DNA from: Miniphocaeibacter sp964345925
GTDB lineage: Bacteria; Bacillota; Clostridia; Tissierellales; Peptoniphilaceae
Length of the DNA stretch: 64,000 bases
Direction of reading: 5' to 3'
Assembly: GCA_964345925.1 (NCBI GenBank)
Contig: CAYFSP010000001.1
Span: 1 to 64,000, forward strand
Shown: positions 25,690 to 34,486 of the stretch, piece by piece
Layout of the letters: each line of letters starts with the position of its first letter
How positions within the stretch are numbered: the stretch's first letter is position 1
Translations under genes and position numbers: made by a program
The notes under the pieces: generated by a model
Databases searched by the model: none
What the model saw: the letters and a program-made list of their open reading frames with translations, nothing else
Told to the model about the DNA's origin: nothing

Positions 25690-27090
25690 TTGAAAATTAG
25701 TATAAAAAATAGAATAGTTAGCTCATTTGTGTCACTACTCGTTTTTACAGTGGTGGTATTTGAAATATTCTCAATGTATTCTGTAAAGTATTATTATTAT
25801 TCTGTTATATATGATAATTTGCATAATGAAATTAAATATTCTATAGATATTAATAAAAGAAATTCTGATTTTAGTATAGAAACTTTATTGGTAGATGATA
25901 AAGTACAATATTATAGAAGATTGAAATCGCAAGTTCAGATTTTAGATAATTCTAAAACTTTAAGATATGATAGCCTAGGAACTGACTTAATAGGCAAAAA
26001 AATTAATGGGTTTAAAGATATAGATGAAGCATCATCAGGGGTAGAGGGTCAATATGTTGGAGATGTAAGTTACTCTAAGGACAAAGTAATGGCTGTTTCC
26101 GCTCCGATAATAAATCAAAAAGGACAGATTGGAACTTTTAGACTCGTTACTTCACTGGAAAATGTAGATTCCTTAATATTTGAAAGATATATTGCTTTTT
26201 TAGCATTTGGATTGTTTGTAATAGTAACAACTATAACAATTTCTGTTTTAATGTCAAATAATTTAGTGAAACCGATTAAAACATTGAACAAATCTGCAGA
26301 GAAAATAGCAGAAGGTCAGTTAAATGTTAAGGTGGAGAGTTCTAAGTTTGAAGAAATAGACGCATTGAGTCGGACATTAAATTATATGACGGACAATATA
26401 AAAGAAAAAGAAAAATTGAAAAATGATTTTATCTCATCTGTTTCTCATGAGTTAAGAACGCCTTTAACATCAATTAATGGTTGGGCATCTACATTATTAG
26501 TTGATCCTACGGATACGGAACTTGTAACAGATGGTTTGGAAATAATTCAAAGTGAATGTACAAGACTTAGTTTAATGGTAGAAGAACTATTGGACTTTTC
26601 TAGGTTTACATCAAATAGGATAAAACTTGAGAAAAGTGAGACAGACTTTACTCAATTAGCTGTAGATATAAAGAAACAGTTAACTCCTAGGGCAAAATCT
26701 TTAGGAATAGATTTAATAATAAATTTTGAACCAAAACATATAATTGGTAATTTAGATGCTAATCGATTAAAACAGGTTTTAATAAATTTGCTTGATAATA
26801 GTTTGAAATTTACAGAAGCAGATGGAGTCGTAATATTAAACTTAGATGAAGATGAAAAGAATATTTACTTTGAAGTAATAGACACAGGTGTTGGTATAGA
26901 TAGTGAGGAGATTTCTTTAATCACTGGAAAATTTTACAAAGGTAAAAACAGCAATTCCCATACGGGTTTAGGACTATCCATTTGTGAGGAAATAATAAAA
27001 TTACATGATGGAGAAATGACTATATCAAGTGAAATAGGAGAAGGTACTACAATTAAAGTATCAATACCTAAAGATGAGGTATTAATATGA
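25690..27090 (+). CDS. Sensor histidine kinase
   Basis: 466 residues starting with TTG. There are two membrane helices (about 10-32 and 160-185) around an extracellular sensor region of about 130 residues, then a HAMP linker, a HisKA domain with H253 in SVSHELRTP, and a HATPase domain with NLLDNSLKF, DTGVGI and HTGLGLS. No PAS domain is present. It phosphorylates the response regulator encoded just upstream. It overlaps the lipoprotein gene by ATGA, so the three proteins are co-translated. Confidence 0.92.
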   Translation: MKISIKNRIVSSFVSLLVFTVVVFEIFSMYSVKYYYYSVIYDNLHNEIKYSIDINKRNSDFSIETLLVDDKVQYYRRLKSQVQILDNSKTLRYDSLGTDLIGKKINGFKDIDEASSGVEGQYVGDVSYSKDKVMAVSAPIINQKGQIGTFRLVTSLENVDSLIFERYIAFLAFGLFVIVTTITISVLMSNNLVKPIKTLNKSAEKIAEGQLNVKVESSKFEEIDALSRTLNYMTDNIKEKEKLKNDFISSVSHELRTPLTSINGWASTLLVDPTDTELVTDGLEIIQSECTRLSLMVEELLDFSRFTSNRIKLEKSETDFTQLAVDIKKQLTPRAKSLGIDLIINFEPKHIIGNLDANRLKQVLINLLDNSLKFTEADGVVILNLDEDEKNIYFEVIDTGVGIDSEEISLITGKFYKGKNSNSHTGLGLSICEEIIKLHDGEMTISSEIGEGTTIKVSIPKDEVLI

Positions 27091-28553
27091 AAAAAATAAA
27101 AATCTTTATGTTATCATTTGTTTTAATAGGAATATTAACATCTTGTTTTAATTCGGAAAGATATGATGTAAAGAGTTCGATTTCCTCTCCCAAATTAAAT
27201 GATACATTATTAAATGGAACTTGGGAAATGATAGATAGAAAGTCATATAATTTGGATACAAAAAATGAAAATGAAAGCTCAGAAATAGAAAAGTTATATA
27301 TAGACAAGGATTTATTTGAAATCGGAAATAAATTTACTTTAAGTCCTAAAATTGAAGCAAAATATATGAGTTCAAAATCGTACTTTAATTCAAATGACTA
27401 TCCGAATTTAAATATTGAGGATATTATAAAAGATGAATTTATAAATATAATAATGGTATTAGATGATGGTGGATTCTATCAAGAATTGGTTAAAATAGAT
27501 GAAGATCATATATTTTTACTATATGATGGATACCAATATTTATTTAAGAAAATATCAAATTCCGTAGATGAAAAAGTATATGAAAAGTATAAAAATGGAA
27601 AGATAAAGGCAAATACTGAAGCATATAATGGCAAGGTTGGTTTATCATTGACTATAAAGAGTATAAGAGAGATGGAAAATGGTAAAAATAGTATAAATTA
27701 TATGACTTATTATATATATTATGATAATTCTGTAAAAGGTAAGACCATATTAAATCCATATGAAAGAGATGGTATATTCCTTCCTAAGAAGAATACATTT
27801 AATTTAATTACCTATGACGAAAATTGGGATAAGGATGAATATAAGGGTATATTAAGGGATAATGTAATACTTGAATCAGATGTACTAGAGGAAAAAAATA
27901 TTATATATGATACTGATGTTCCCATAGAGATAAATGGAATAACAGATAAATTTTATTCCTTTAGCTCCAGTGATGAAATTGGTTCAATAAATAAATTTTT
28001 TAGAATCAGATTAGTTGACTCAAAAACATCGGATAAATCATTAAACATAGAGGATGTTTCTGGAGAAGAAGGATATAAGGTATTAAAAGAAACAATCAAC
28101 AAAGAAAAGGAAAAATATATAGTTAGTGAAGAAGAAAATAGTAGGTTAAACAATTACACCAATATAGGAATTATAAGAAATAATGGAGCATGGCAGTTTA
28201 GAACTAGCTTATTATTTAATAATGATTCTGAACAAATATATAAAGATCTAAATTTAAATATAATCCCTAAACTGGATATAATAAAAAATGATCCTTTAGA
28301 TAAGAGTTGGAAAGATGTAAAGAATATAAATGAAAATGCAATAGATATGATTTATTCTCCAAATGAAAATTTTTATATTATTCTTGATAATAATTATATA
28401 TATTTTTATAGTATAGTTAAAAATAATTATTTGACAAAGATAGAATTGGATGATGGAGTTAAGTCTATTATTAAGGCTGATTGGGCAATTGGTACTAATG
28501 CCGATACTTGGAGAGACTATATAATTAAATCAGGTGGAACAATCATTGAATAA
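27087..28553 (+). CDS. Lipoprotein of unknown function linked to a two-component system
   Basis: 488 residues. A lipoprotein signal, MKKIKIFMLSFVLIG followed by LTSC, predicts lipid attachment at C20. The rest is extracellular, lysine-, asparagine- and aspartate-rich with no cysteine cluster or catalytic motif I recognise. A late segment, DLNLNIIPKLD to ENFYIILDNNYIYFYSIV, looks beta-rich. It overlaps the kinase gene by four bases, so it may modulate the sensor at the outer face of the membrane. A terminator starts on its stop codon. Confidence 0.75.
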   Translation: MKKIKIFMLSFVLIGILTSCFNSERYDVKSSISSPKLNDTLLNGTWEMIDRKSYNLDTKNENESSEIEKLYIDKDLFEIGNKFTLSPKIEAKYMSSKSYFNSNDYPNLNIEDIIKDEFINIIMVLDDGGFYQELVKIDEDHIFLLYDGYQYLFKKISNSVDEKVYEKYKNGKIKANTEAYNGKVGLSLTIKSIREMENGKNSINYMTYYIYYDNSVKGKTILNPYERDGIFLPKKNTFNLITYDENWDKDEYKGILRDNVILESDVLEEKNIIYDTDVPIEINGITDKFYSFSSSDEIGSINKFFRIRLVDSKTSDKSLNIEDVSGEEGYKVLKETINKEKEKYIVSEEENSRLNNYTNIGIIRNNGAWQFRTSLLFNNDSEQIYKDLNLNIIPKLDIIKNDPLDKSWKDVKNINENAIDMIYSPNENFYIILDNNYIYFYSIVKNNYLTKIELDDGVKSIIKADWAIGTNADTWRDYIIKSGGTIIE

Positions 28554-28586
28554 AAAAAGAGTATCTTAATAGATACTCTTTTTTAG
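28553..28586 (+). terminator. Intrinsic terminator after the lipoprotein gene
   Basis: A 14-bp perfect stem (28553-28566 with 28571-28584) has the loop TAAT and A/T runs on both sides. It ends the long operon begun near 15717. Confidence 0.9.
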
Positions 28587-28591
28587 TAAAT

Positions 28592-28621
28592 AAAAAAGAA
28601 CATTTCATAAGAAATGTTCTT
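28592..28621 (-). terminator. Terminator of the tRNA operon (minus strand)
   Basis: An 11-bp stem (28596-28606 with 28611-28621) is followed on the minus strand by a T-run (28597-28592). It starts right at the CCA end of tRNA-Leu. Confidence 0.8.
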
Positions 28622-28704
28622 GGTGCGGGAAAGAGGACTTGAACCCCCACGTCAATGACACTAGATCCTAAGTCTAGCGCGTCTGCCAATTCCGCCACTC
28701 CCGC
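28621..28704 (-). tRNA. tRNA-Leu (anticodon UAG)
   Basis: Read on the minus strand this folds as a complete tRNA: acceptor GCGGGAG, a D-arm with AATTGGCAGAC, anticodon loop CTTAGGA giving UAG, a long variable arm as in leucine tRNAs, T-arm GGTTCAAGTCC, and an encoded CCA end. It is preceded by tRNA-His three bases away and shares its transcript. Confidence 0.95.
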
Positions 28705-28707
28705 ATA

Positions 28708-28785
28708 TGGGGTGGATGATGGGATTCGAACCCACGATCTTCAGAGCCACAATCTGACGCCTTAACCAGCTAGGCCACACCCACC
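28708..28785 (-). tRNA. tRNA-His (anticodon GUG)
   Basis: Minus strand: the acceptor GTGGGTG pairs with CATCCAC, with the extra G at -1 (28785) facing C73, the mark of histidine tRNAs. The anticodon loop TTGTGGC gives GUG, the T-arm is GGTTCGAATCC, and CCA is encoded. It is the first gene of a two-tRNA unit. Confidence 0.95.
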
Positions 28786-28801
28786 AAATGACTACTTGAT
28801 T

Positions 28802-28830
28802 AGTATAACATTTTAAAAAAATAAAGTCAA
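28802..28830 (-). promoter_or_regulatory. Promoter of the tRNA-His/tRNA-Leu operon
   Basis: On the minus strand TTGACT (28830-28825) and TATACT (28807-28802) are 17 bp apart. The predicted start lies about 10 bases before the tRNA-His 5' end. It is squeezed between the PBP terminator and the tRNA. Confidence 0.75.
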
Positions 28831-28833
28831 TAT

Positions 28834-28864
28834 AAAAGCCAAAAGATTTTTTCTTTTGGCTTTT
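28834..28864 (-). terminator. Terminator after the class A PBP gene
   Basis: A 13-bp perfect stem (28834-28846 with 28852-28864) has a 5-nt loop, and its 3' arm on the minus strand ends in TTTT. It separates the PBP gene from the tRNA promoter. Confidence 0.75.
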
Positions 28865-28868
28865 GTTA

Positions 28869-31715
28869 TTAATTTTCTTCTCCGCCTCCATCAACAACTG
28901 GAGGTGCAGGTGTTTCTGGCTTAGGAGTTGTAACAGGTGGTTTTACATTATTATTACTATTATTATCGCCACTGTTATTGTTTTCGTCATCTTTTTTATC
29001 GTCATCATCTTTTTTCTTGTCATCATCTTTTTTACGATTAGTGAAAATATTCCAATCTCTTGGATACAATCCGTTAATTGGATCATAAGGTATAGGTCTA
29101 TTCAACATTAGTCCATTACTGCCGAATACATGAACCTTACAGTATGTTGTTGGTTCTGTACCCTTTACGAATATTTCATTTTTAACAAGACCTCTATGAT
29201 CACTATAACATGCACTAGTAGGTTTGGCATTTCCTATAGTACAAGCCGTCATATGAACAATGCCTTCAGGTTCTTTAAATTTAGCTGGCTCTAATCCATC
29301 AAGAATAGCTCTATTAACAGCATTCCATAGAAATACAGCCTGTCCACCATTTTCAGACAGCTTTAATTGTTGATTATCAAAACCAACCCAGGAACCAATA
29401 GTATAATAAGGAGTATATCCTACAAACCAAATATCTTGGTTTTCTTGAGTGGTACCTGTTTTACCAGCAACTTCATAAGTTGGGTTATAGGCATTACTTC
29501 CAGGATATCCCTTTAAAACGTCTTTCATAATATCTGTCATAACATATGCTGTCTGCTCAGAGACAACTTCTGTTTTCTTATTTACGTCTTCTAATAATAC
29601 ATCTCCATTAAAATCTACTACTTTAGTAAAAGTTAAAGGTTCAATATATTCTCCGCCATTTGCTAGGGCAGCATATGCACCGGTAATCTCTAAATTGGTC
29701 ACACCATGAGTCATACTTCCCAAAGCCATTGCTGCAGGATTCTCATCGTTTATCTGACTATTTTCAGATGCGGAAATATAATTATCTTCATTTATATTTT
29801 CTTTATTTATTATTCCAAATTTATCTAAGTAAGATTTAGATTTTTCTATGCCAACATCCAAAACCGTCTTAACGGCATTGACGTTTATAGAGTCTGCAAC
29901 ACTTTCTCTTAAAGAAACAAGTCCTCTAAACCCTTGATATACGTTTTTTGGCCACAATTTTCCATTGTATTTATAAGGCGTATCATCAATTGGAGAAGCT
30001 GCAGTATATCCGTTGTCCAATGCTGGTGTATACACTGAAATAGGTTTAATAGTTGAACCTGGTTGTCTAGGTACATCTGTTGCTCTATTCAATATTTTTC
30101 TACCTTCTTGATTTCTACCGCCAACAATGGCTTTTATCTGTCCTGTATTATGATCTATTATAGAGATAGATCCTTGTGGTTGAGGTATTCCTTCTTTATC
30201 AATAGCGAAATAGTCATCTCCAAATGTTAATATTCCATTTTCAGAAATATTATAAAAATCGGTATTTTTATCTAAGAATTTTTTACTTACTATAATATTA
30301 TCGTTATCTTTTACAATTTCACCCTTTTTAGCAACTTTTTTTCCAGATGTGGTAATTGCATGGGTTACTAAGTTTTTTTGATCATTTACGGTGTAATAGT
30401 CTTTAGGATCTATAAAACTACCATAAATATTAAATTTACTTGCAGGTAGGCTAAGACTACCATCTTCGTTTACAGTATACTCTGAATTATTTAAGTATAA
30501 TATACCTTCTTCATTTACAAGGTTTGACTTCTTATAATAGACTATAACTCTTTTAGAGTTAGTTATATTTCCAGCATTATCGGTGGATAATCTTAAAAGT
30601 GCTGGCCTTGAGTTTGAACCTGCTCCTCTTAAAGCTACTTTTGAGAAATCTTCAAAAATAGTTTGTACTTTATTTTGCATTTCCACGTCAATAGTAGAAT
30701 ATATTTTCAAGCCACCAGTATAATACTTTGTTGTTGCCTCTGTTTTAGTATAATTCAATTCTTTCTGCAAATGCTCTATAACCTGATTTGCAACTAAATC
30801 TGTAAAATATGATGAAATAACTTGTTTAGTAGATGTTTCACCAGGTTTTATTGCTTTGGAAATATCTTCATTAATTGCAGCATCATATTCTTCTTTAGTA
30901 ATATATTCGTTTTCCAACATTTTTTTTAAAGCATGCTTTTGTCTATCTTTAAAAGTGTCATTATAAACAACTTTATAGTCAACACCGTTTAACTCTAAAT
31001 CTCCAAGGACTATACTATCCTCAGTAATATTTTCAGGTAGAGAAGTTCTGTATAAAGCATAATTAGTAGGACTTTTTACTATAGATGCTAAAGAGGCACA
31101 TTCTGCTAATGTAAGCTCTTCTACGTTTTTTCCAAAGTAGGTCTTACTTGCGGCTTGTACACCATAGGAATTTTGTCCCAAAGGAACCGTATTCATATAT
31201 TTTTCCAAAATACCTTCTCTACCAAGCTCTTCAGTAAGTTGTATTGCTAAATAAGCTTCTTCAATTTTTCTTTCCACTTTATTTTTAGGAAGTGCATATA
31301 TATTTCTAGCTAATTGTTGTGCTAGTGTAGAGGCACCTCTAAAAGTGGAATGTACTAAATTATCTTTAACTGCACTTAATATACCGATAGGGTCAACACC
31401 ATCATGTTTGTAAAATCTTTCATCCTCCAAAGCTATAAAAGCGTTTGAAAGGTTTTTAGGAATTTTACTAAATGGAACCAATTCTCTAAATTGAGCAGTT
31501 TGTATTGTTTCTAATTTATTACCTTCTGAATCTAAAATTTCAGAAGTTTGTTGTAATTTCTCATCAATTGTACCTATGTCGGTTTCAGGTGTTTCCTCTA
31601 GTACTCCTACTATAGATACACCTAAAGCTCCAGCAAATAATGTGAAAATTAATAAGAATATAATAACTATTAATTTTATCATTTTAGATACTGAGTTCGT
31701 AAATCTATTTTCCAT
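28869..31715 (-). CDS. ponA: Class A penicillin-binding protein (PBP1A type)
   Basis: 948 residues. A membrane anchor lies at about 12-38. The GT51 glycosyltransferase domain follows (about 65-245, with E97 in ALEDERFYKHDG, GASTLAQQLARN and KYMNTVPLGQ). The transpeptidase domain has S554-T-I-K557, an SIN motif, and KTGT from K752. It polymerises and crosslinks peptidoglycan outside the membrane. The last ~50 residues form a low-complexity tail: alternating lysine/aspartate, then asparagine/serine, then proline/threonine, ending in glycine and glutamate. GGAGGT precedes the start. Its promoter shares an inverted repeat with the divergent hflX region. The symbol follows Bacillus usage and is tentative. 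Confidence 0.93.
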   Translation of the reverse strand: MENRFTNSVSKMIKLIVIIFLLIFTLFAGALGVSIVGVLEETPETDIGTIDEKLQQTSEILDSEGNKLETIQTAQFRELVPFSKIPKNLSNAFIALEDERFYKHDGVDPIGILSAVKDNLVHSTFRGASTLAQQLARNIYALPKNKVERKIEEAYLAIQLTEELGREGILEKYMNTVPLGQNSYGVQAASKTYFGKNVEELTLAECASLASIVKSPTNYALYRTSLPENITEDSIVLGDLELNGVDYKVVYNDTFKDRQKHALKKMLENEYITKEEYDAAINEDISKAIKPGETSTKQVISSYFTDLVANQVIEHLQKELNYTKTEATTKYYTGGLKIYSTIDVEMQNKVQTIFEDFSKVALRGAGSNSRPALLRLSTDNAGNITNSKRVIVYYKKSNLVNEEGILYLNNSEYTVNEDGSLSLPASKFNIYGSFIDPKDYYTVNDQKNLVTHAITTSGKKVAKKGEIVKDNDNIIVSKKFLDKNTDFYNISENGILTFGDDYFAIDKEGIPQPQGSISIIDHNTGQIKAIVGGRNQEGRKILNRATDVPRQPGSTIKPISVYTPALDNGYTAASPIDDTPYKYNGKLWPKNVYQGFRGLVSLRESVADSINVNAVKTVLDVGIEKSKSYLDKFGIINKENINEDNYISASENSQINDENPAAMALGSMTHGVTNLEITGAYAALANGGEYIEPLTFTKVVDFNGDVLLEDVNKKTEVVSEQTAYVMTDIMKDVLKGYPGSNAYNPTYEVAGKTGTTQENQDIWFVGYTPYYTIGSWVGFDNQQLKLSENGGQAVFLWNAVNRAILDGLEPAKFKEPEGIVHMTACTIGNAKPTSACYSDHRGLVKNEIFVKGTEPTTYCKVHVFGSNGLMLNRPIPYDPINGLYPRDWNIFTNRKKDDDKKKDDDDKKDDENNNSGDNNSNNNVKPPVTTPKPETPAPPVVDGGGEEN

Positions 31716-31742
31716 TAATTACCTCCAAATTATATCTTTTAT

Positions 31743-31776
31743 ATTATATCATAGGTGAAATTATTTGTTAATTTCA
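31743..31776 (-). promoter_or_regulatory. PBP1A promoter with overlapping inverted repeat
   Basis: Minus strand: TTAACA (31771-31766), 17 bp, TATAAT (31748-31743). An inverted repeat, TGAAATTA (31756-31763) and TAATTTCA (31769-31776), covers the -35 and much of the spacer, and lies just upstream of the hflX -10 on the other strand. It is a candidate operator for one or both genes. Confidence 0.5.
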
Positions 31777-31782
31777 ATGTAG

Positions 31783-31816
31783 TATAATAGTAAAGATAGT
31801 AATAAACTGATATAAT
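31783..31816 (+). promoter_or_regulatory. Candidate hflX promoters
   Basis: Two TATAAT hexamers are present: 31783-31788, and 31811-31816 preceded by TG-A (an extended -10). Neither has a strong -35. The second predicts a start about 13 bases before the hflX ATG, close to its GGAG site (31824-31827), so the first may be the better choice. Confidence 0.4.
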
Positions 31817-31835
31817 ATCTGAGTGGAGAAAACAT

Positions 31836-33110
31836 ATGAATATAAATAAAGATAAAGTTATAGCAATTACTGTAAAGATAAACAGTAATGAAAAAATTGA
31901 TTATGATAATAGAGTTTTGGAATTGAATAATTTAATAGAGGCAAGCAATGGTGAAGTTGTCTCAGAGGTTGTGTGTAGTAGAAAATTTATCGATAAGTCA
32001 TTATATATAGGGAAGGGAAAAGCGGAAGAAATTAAATTGCTTGTAGATATGTACAATGCAGATGCAATAGTTTTTAATAACGATTTAAGCGGTTCACAAA
32101 TAAAAAACTTGAGTAATATAATCGATACAAGAATAATTGATAGAACTAGTTTAATATTAGATATTTTTGTTAGAAGAACCAAGAGCAAGGAATCAAAGTT
32201 ACAGGTTCAATTAGCCCAGATGGAATATATGCTTCCAAGACTAATAGGATTTAGAGATTATCTTTCTAGAGAAGGTGCGGGAATAGGTACTAGAGGTTTA
32301 GGGGAACAAAAACTTGAACTGGATAGACGAAATATTAACAGAGAGATTACAAGAATTAAAAAGAAGCTCGAAAAAATAGAGAATACGAGAATAATTACTA
32401 GTAAAAAAAGAGTAAACAACAATATACCCATAGTTTCATTAATAGGATATACTAATGCAGGAAAATCTACAATAGGTACTCAAATTGCGAATTTATATAA
32501 AGATAAACTTGATAAACAACAGGTTTTTGAGAATAAAGACATGTTATTTATGACTCTTGATACAACTACGAGGAAAGCTGTATTTCCAAGTGGAATAGAA
32601 TTTTTAATAGCAGATACAGTTGGTTTTATTGAAAATATTCCAACAGGACTAATAGAATCATTTAAAAGCACCTTGGATGAAATAAAGTACTCGGATTGCA
32701 TTCTTCATATAATAGATTCTTCAAACGAAAATATTTCCGAACAAATTGAGACAACATACAAAATACTGGATGAAATGGATATAAAGGATATTCCTATTAT
32801 AAACGTGTTCAATAAATCCGACATTAAAGGAAGTATGATATACAGTAGAGAGTTTCTAAAGGAAAAAAGCATTTCAGTTTCGGCTTATTGTGATGAAGAT
32901 ATAGAAAATTTGTTGATTGAGATAGAAAAATCCCTGAGTTTTAAATTTGAAAATATAGAAATGATAGTACCTTATGATGAACAGGATATAATCAATGAAT
33001 TAAGATTAAAGGGTTATAATTTCAATATGGAATATGAAGAGAATATTTTAGTCAAAGCAAGGATATTGGACAAGGATATTGAAATATTTAGAAGATATAT
33101 AAAGGAATAG
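31836..33110 (+). CDS. hflX: GTPase HflX
   Basis: 424 residues. The N-terminal HflX domain contains DKSLYIGKGKAEEI, and a helical linker has GERGAGIGTRG-like spacing (REGAGIGTRGLGEQKLE). The GTPase domain begins at GYTNAGKST (204-212), with DTVGFI and NKSD following. HflX splits or rescues stalled 70S ribosomes under stress. It heads the hflX-yigZ-nadE-yebC-lgt operon, in which gaps are one to four bases. Confidence 0.93.
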   Translation: MNINKDKVIAITVKINSNEKIDYDNRVLELNNLIEASNGEVVSEVVCSRKFIDKSLYIGKGKAEEIKLLVDMYNADAIVFNNDLSGSQIKNLSNIIDTRIIDRTSLILDIFVRRTKSKESKLQVQLAQMEYMLPRLIGFRDYLSREGAGIGTRGLGEQKLELDRRNINREITRIKKKLEKIENTRIITSKKRVNNNIPIVSLIGYTNAGKSTIGTQIANLYKDKLDKQQVFENKDMLFMTLDTTTRKAVFPSGIEFLIADTVGFIENIPTGLIESFKSTLDEIKYSDCILHIIDSSNENISEQIETTYKILDEMDIKDIPIINVFNKSDIKGSMIYSREFLKEKSISVSAYCDEDIENLLIEIEKSLSFKFENIEMIVPYDEQDIINELRLKGYNFNMEYEENILVKARILDKDIEIFRRYIKE

Positions 33111-33113
33111 GCC

Positions 33114-33761
33114 ATGAGTTATATTACTATATATAAAAAAGAAGAATATGAAATGGAAATTAAAAAATCTAGATTTATTGGATACGCTTTTCCTGTATCA
33201 AAGGAAGAGGAAGCCTTGGATTTTATAGAGGGAACTAGAAGGCTTCATCCTGCTTCTAGACATTGTTGTTTTGCGTATGTTATTGGAGAGAAAAAGAATA
33301 TTCAAAGGTATTCAGATGATGGTGAGCCAAGTGGTACAGCTGGAATTCCAATACTGGAATTAATAAAGAAAAAAAATTTAACGGATATAGTCATTGTCGT
33401 TGTAAGATACTTTGGTGGAATTCTCCTAGGAGCTGGAGGGCTTGTAAGGGCATATTCTGGCACGGCTAATGAAACTATAAACAAGGGAACAATCGTTGAA
33501 AAAATGGAATTTAGTAGTTTAGATATAATTGTAGATTATAATAATTACGGAAGAGTATTAAATTTTATAGAAGAGAATAATTATTTTATAGATGACAAGA
33601 TATTTGAAGAGAATGTAATTCTAAAAGTCTTTATTCTAGTAGAATCATTGGATAAATTTCAACAGAGCATATTAGATTTAACAAGTGGCAATGTTGAAAT
33701 ATATGAAAATGAAAGAATGTTATTAAATACAAAAAATAATTTGATATATATAGAGGGGTAG
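33114..33761 (+). CDS. YigZ/IMPACT family protein
   Basis: 215 residues. The N-terminal IMPACT domain (about 1-125) has KKSRFIGYAFPV, HPASRHCCFAYVIG, RYSDDGEPSGTAG and VVRYFGGILLGAGGLVRAY, all family phrases. A C-terminal DUF1949 ferredoxin-like domain follows. The bacterial function is uncertain; the fold suggests RNA or ribosome binding. Only three bases separate it from hflX and one from nadE. Confidence 0.9.
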   Translation: MSYITIYKKEEYEMEIKKSRFIGYAFPVSKEEEALDFIEGTRRLHPASRHCCFAYVIGEKKNIQRYSDDGEPSGTAGIPILELIKKKNLTDIVIVVVRYFGGILLGAGGLVRAYSGTANETINKGTIVEKMEFSSLDIIVDYNNYGRVLNFIEENNYFIDDKIFEENVILKVFILVESLDKFQQSILDLTSGNVEIYENERMLLNTKNNLIYIEG

Positions 33762-33762
33762 T

Positions 33763-34485
33763 ATGGACTGTAAAAAAATTGTAGACGAACTGGTACTATG
33801 GTTAAAAAATAAAACGAAAGAATCCAATACAAAGGGAATTGTACTTGGATTAAGTGGAGGGCTAGATTCAGCCGTTGTTGCAGCTATAGGTAAAATTGCA
33901 TTTGGAGAAAATACTTTAGGCATAATTATGCCAATAAATAGTTTGGAAACAGATATGGAAGATGCAAAAATAGTTTGTGACTCCATTTCTTTAAATAATA
34001 TAACTATAGATTTAACAGAGGAATACAATAGTTTATCCAGTAAATTCCATAAGGGGAATAATGATATGGCATATGCCAATATAAAGCCGAGACTAAGAAT
34101 GATTACTCTATATTACTATGCTCAAAGTTTTGGATACTTAGTATCTGGTACAACAAATCTTTCAGAATACACAATTGGGTATTCCACAAAGTATGGTGAT
34201 TTTGGAGTGGATATATCGCCCATTGTAGACTTTACTAAGACTGAAGTATTAGAATTAGCTAGATATTTGAATATACCAGAAAAAGTTATAAACAAAAAAC
34301 CTTCAGCAGGTTTATGGGAAGGTCAAAGTGATGAAGATGAACTTGGATTTTCTTATGAAGATTTAGATAAATATATTTTGACAGGTAAGGGTTCAAGTGA
34401 TTTAATTAATAGGGTAGAATATTTGAAAAAAATAAATAAGCATAAAAAACATATGCCAGATAAATTTAATTATAGAGGAGAGTAG
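33763..34485 (+). CDS. nadE: NH3-dependent NAD+ synthetase
   Basis: 240 residues, the size of the ammonia-using form without a glutaminase domain. The PP-loop motif SGGLDS is at 31-36. NLSEYTIGYSTKYGD and KPSAGLWEGQSDEDELG are signature segments for NAD+ synthetase. It amidates deamido-NAD+ with ATP as the last step of NAD synthesis in the cytoplasm. The same strand earlier encodes NnrD, which repairs NAD(P)H, but the two are far apart. Confidence 0.95.
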   Translation: MDCKKIVDELVLWLKNKTKESNTKGIVLGLSGGLDSAVVAAIGKIAFGENTLGIIMPINSLETDMEDAKIVCDSISLNNITIDLTEEYNSLSSKFHKGNNDMAYANIKPRLRMITLYYYAQSFGYLVSGTTNLSEYTIGYSTKYGDFGVDISPIVDFTKTEVLELARYLNIPEKVINKKPSAGLWEGQSDEDELGFSYEDLDKYILTGKGSSDLINRVEYLKKINKHKKHMPDKFNYRGE

Positions 34486-34486
34486 T

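Noticed and set aside
28661..28897. 78-residue frame on the minus strand
   Set aside because: It runs across the two tRNA genes and a terminator; this is a chance frame.
28863..29111. 82-residue hydrophobic frame on the plus strand
   Set aside because: It is antisense to the repetitive Lys/Asp tail of the class A PBP, which explains its Ile/Phe-rich composition.
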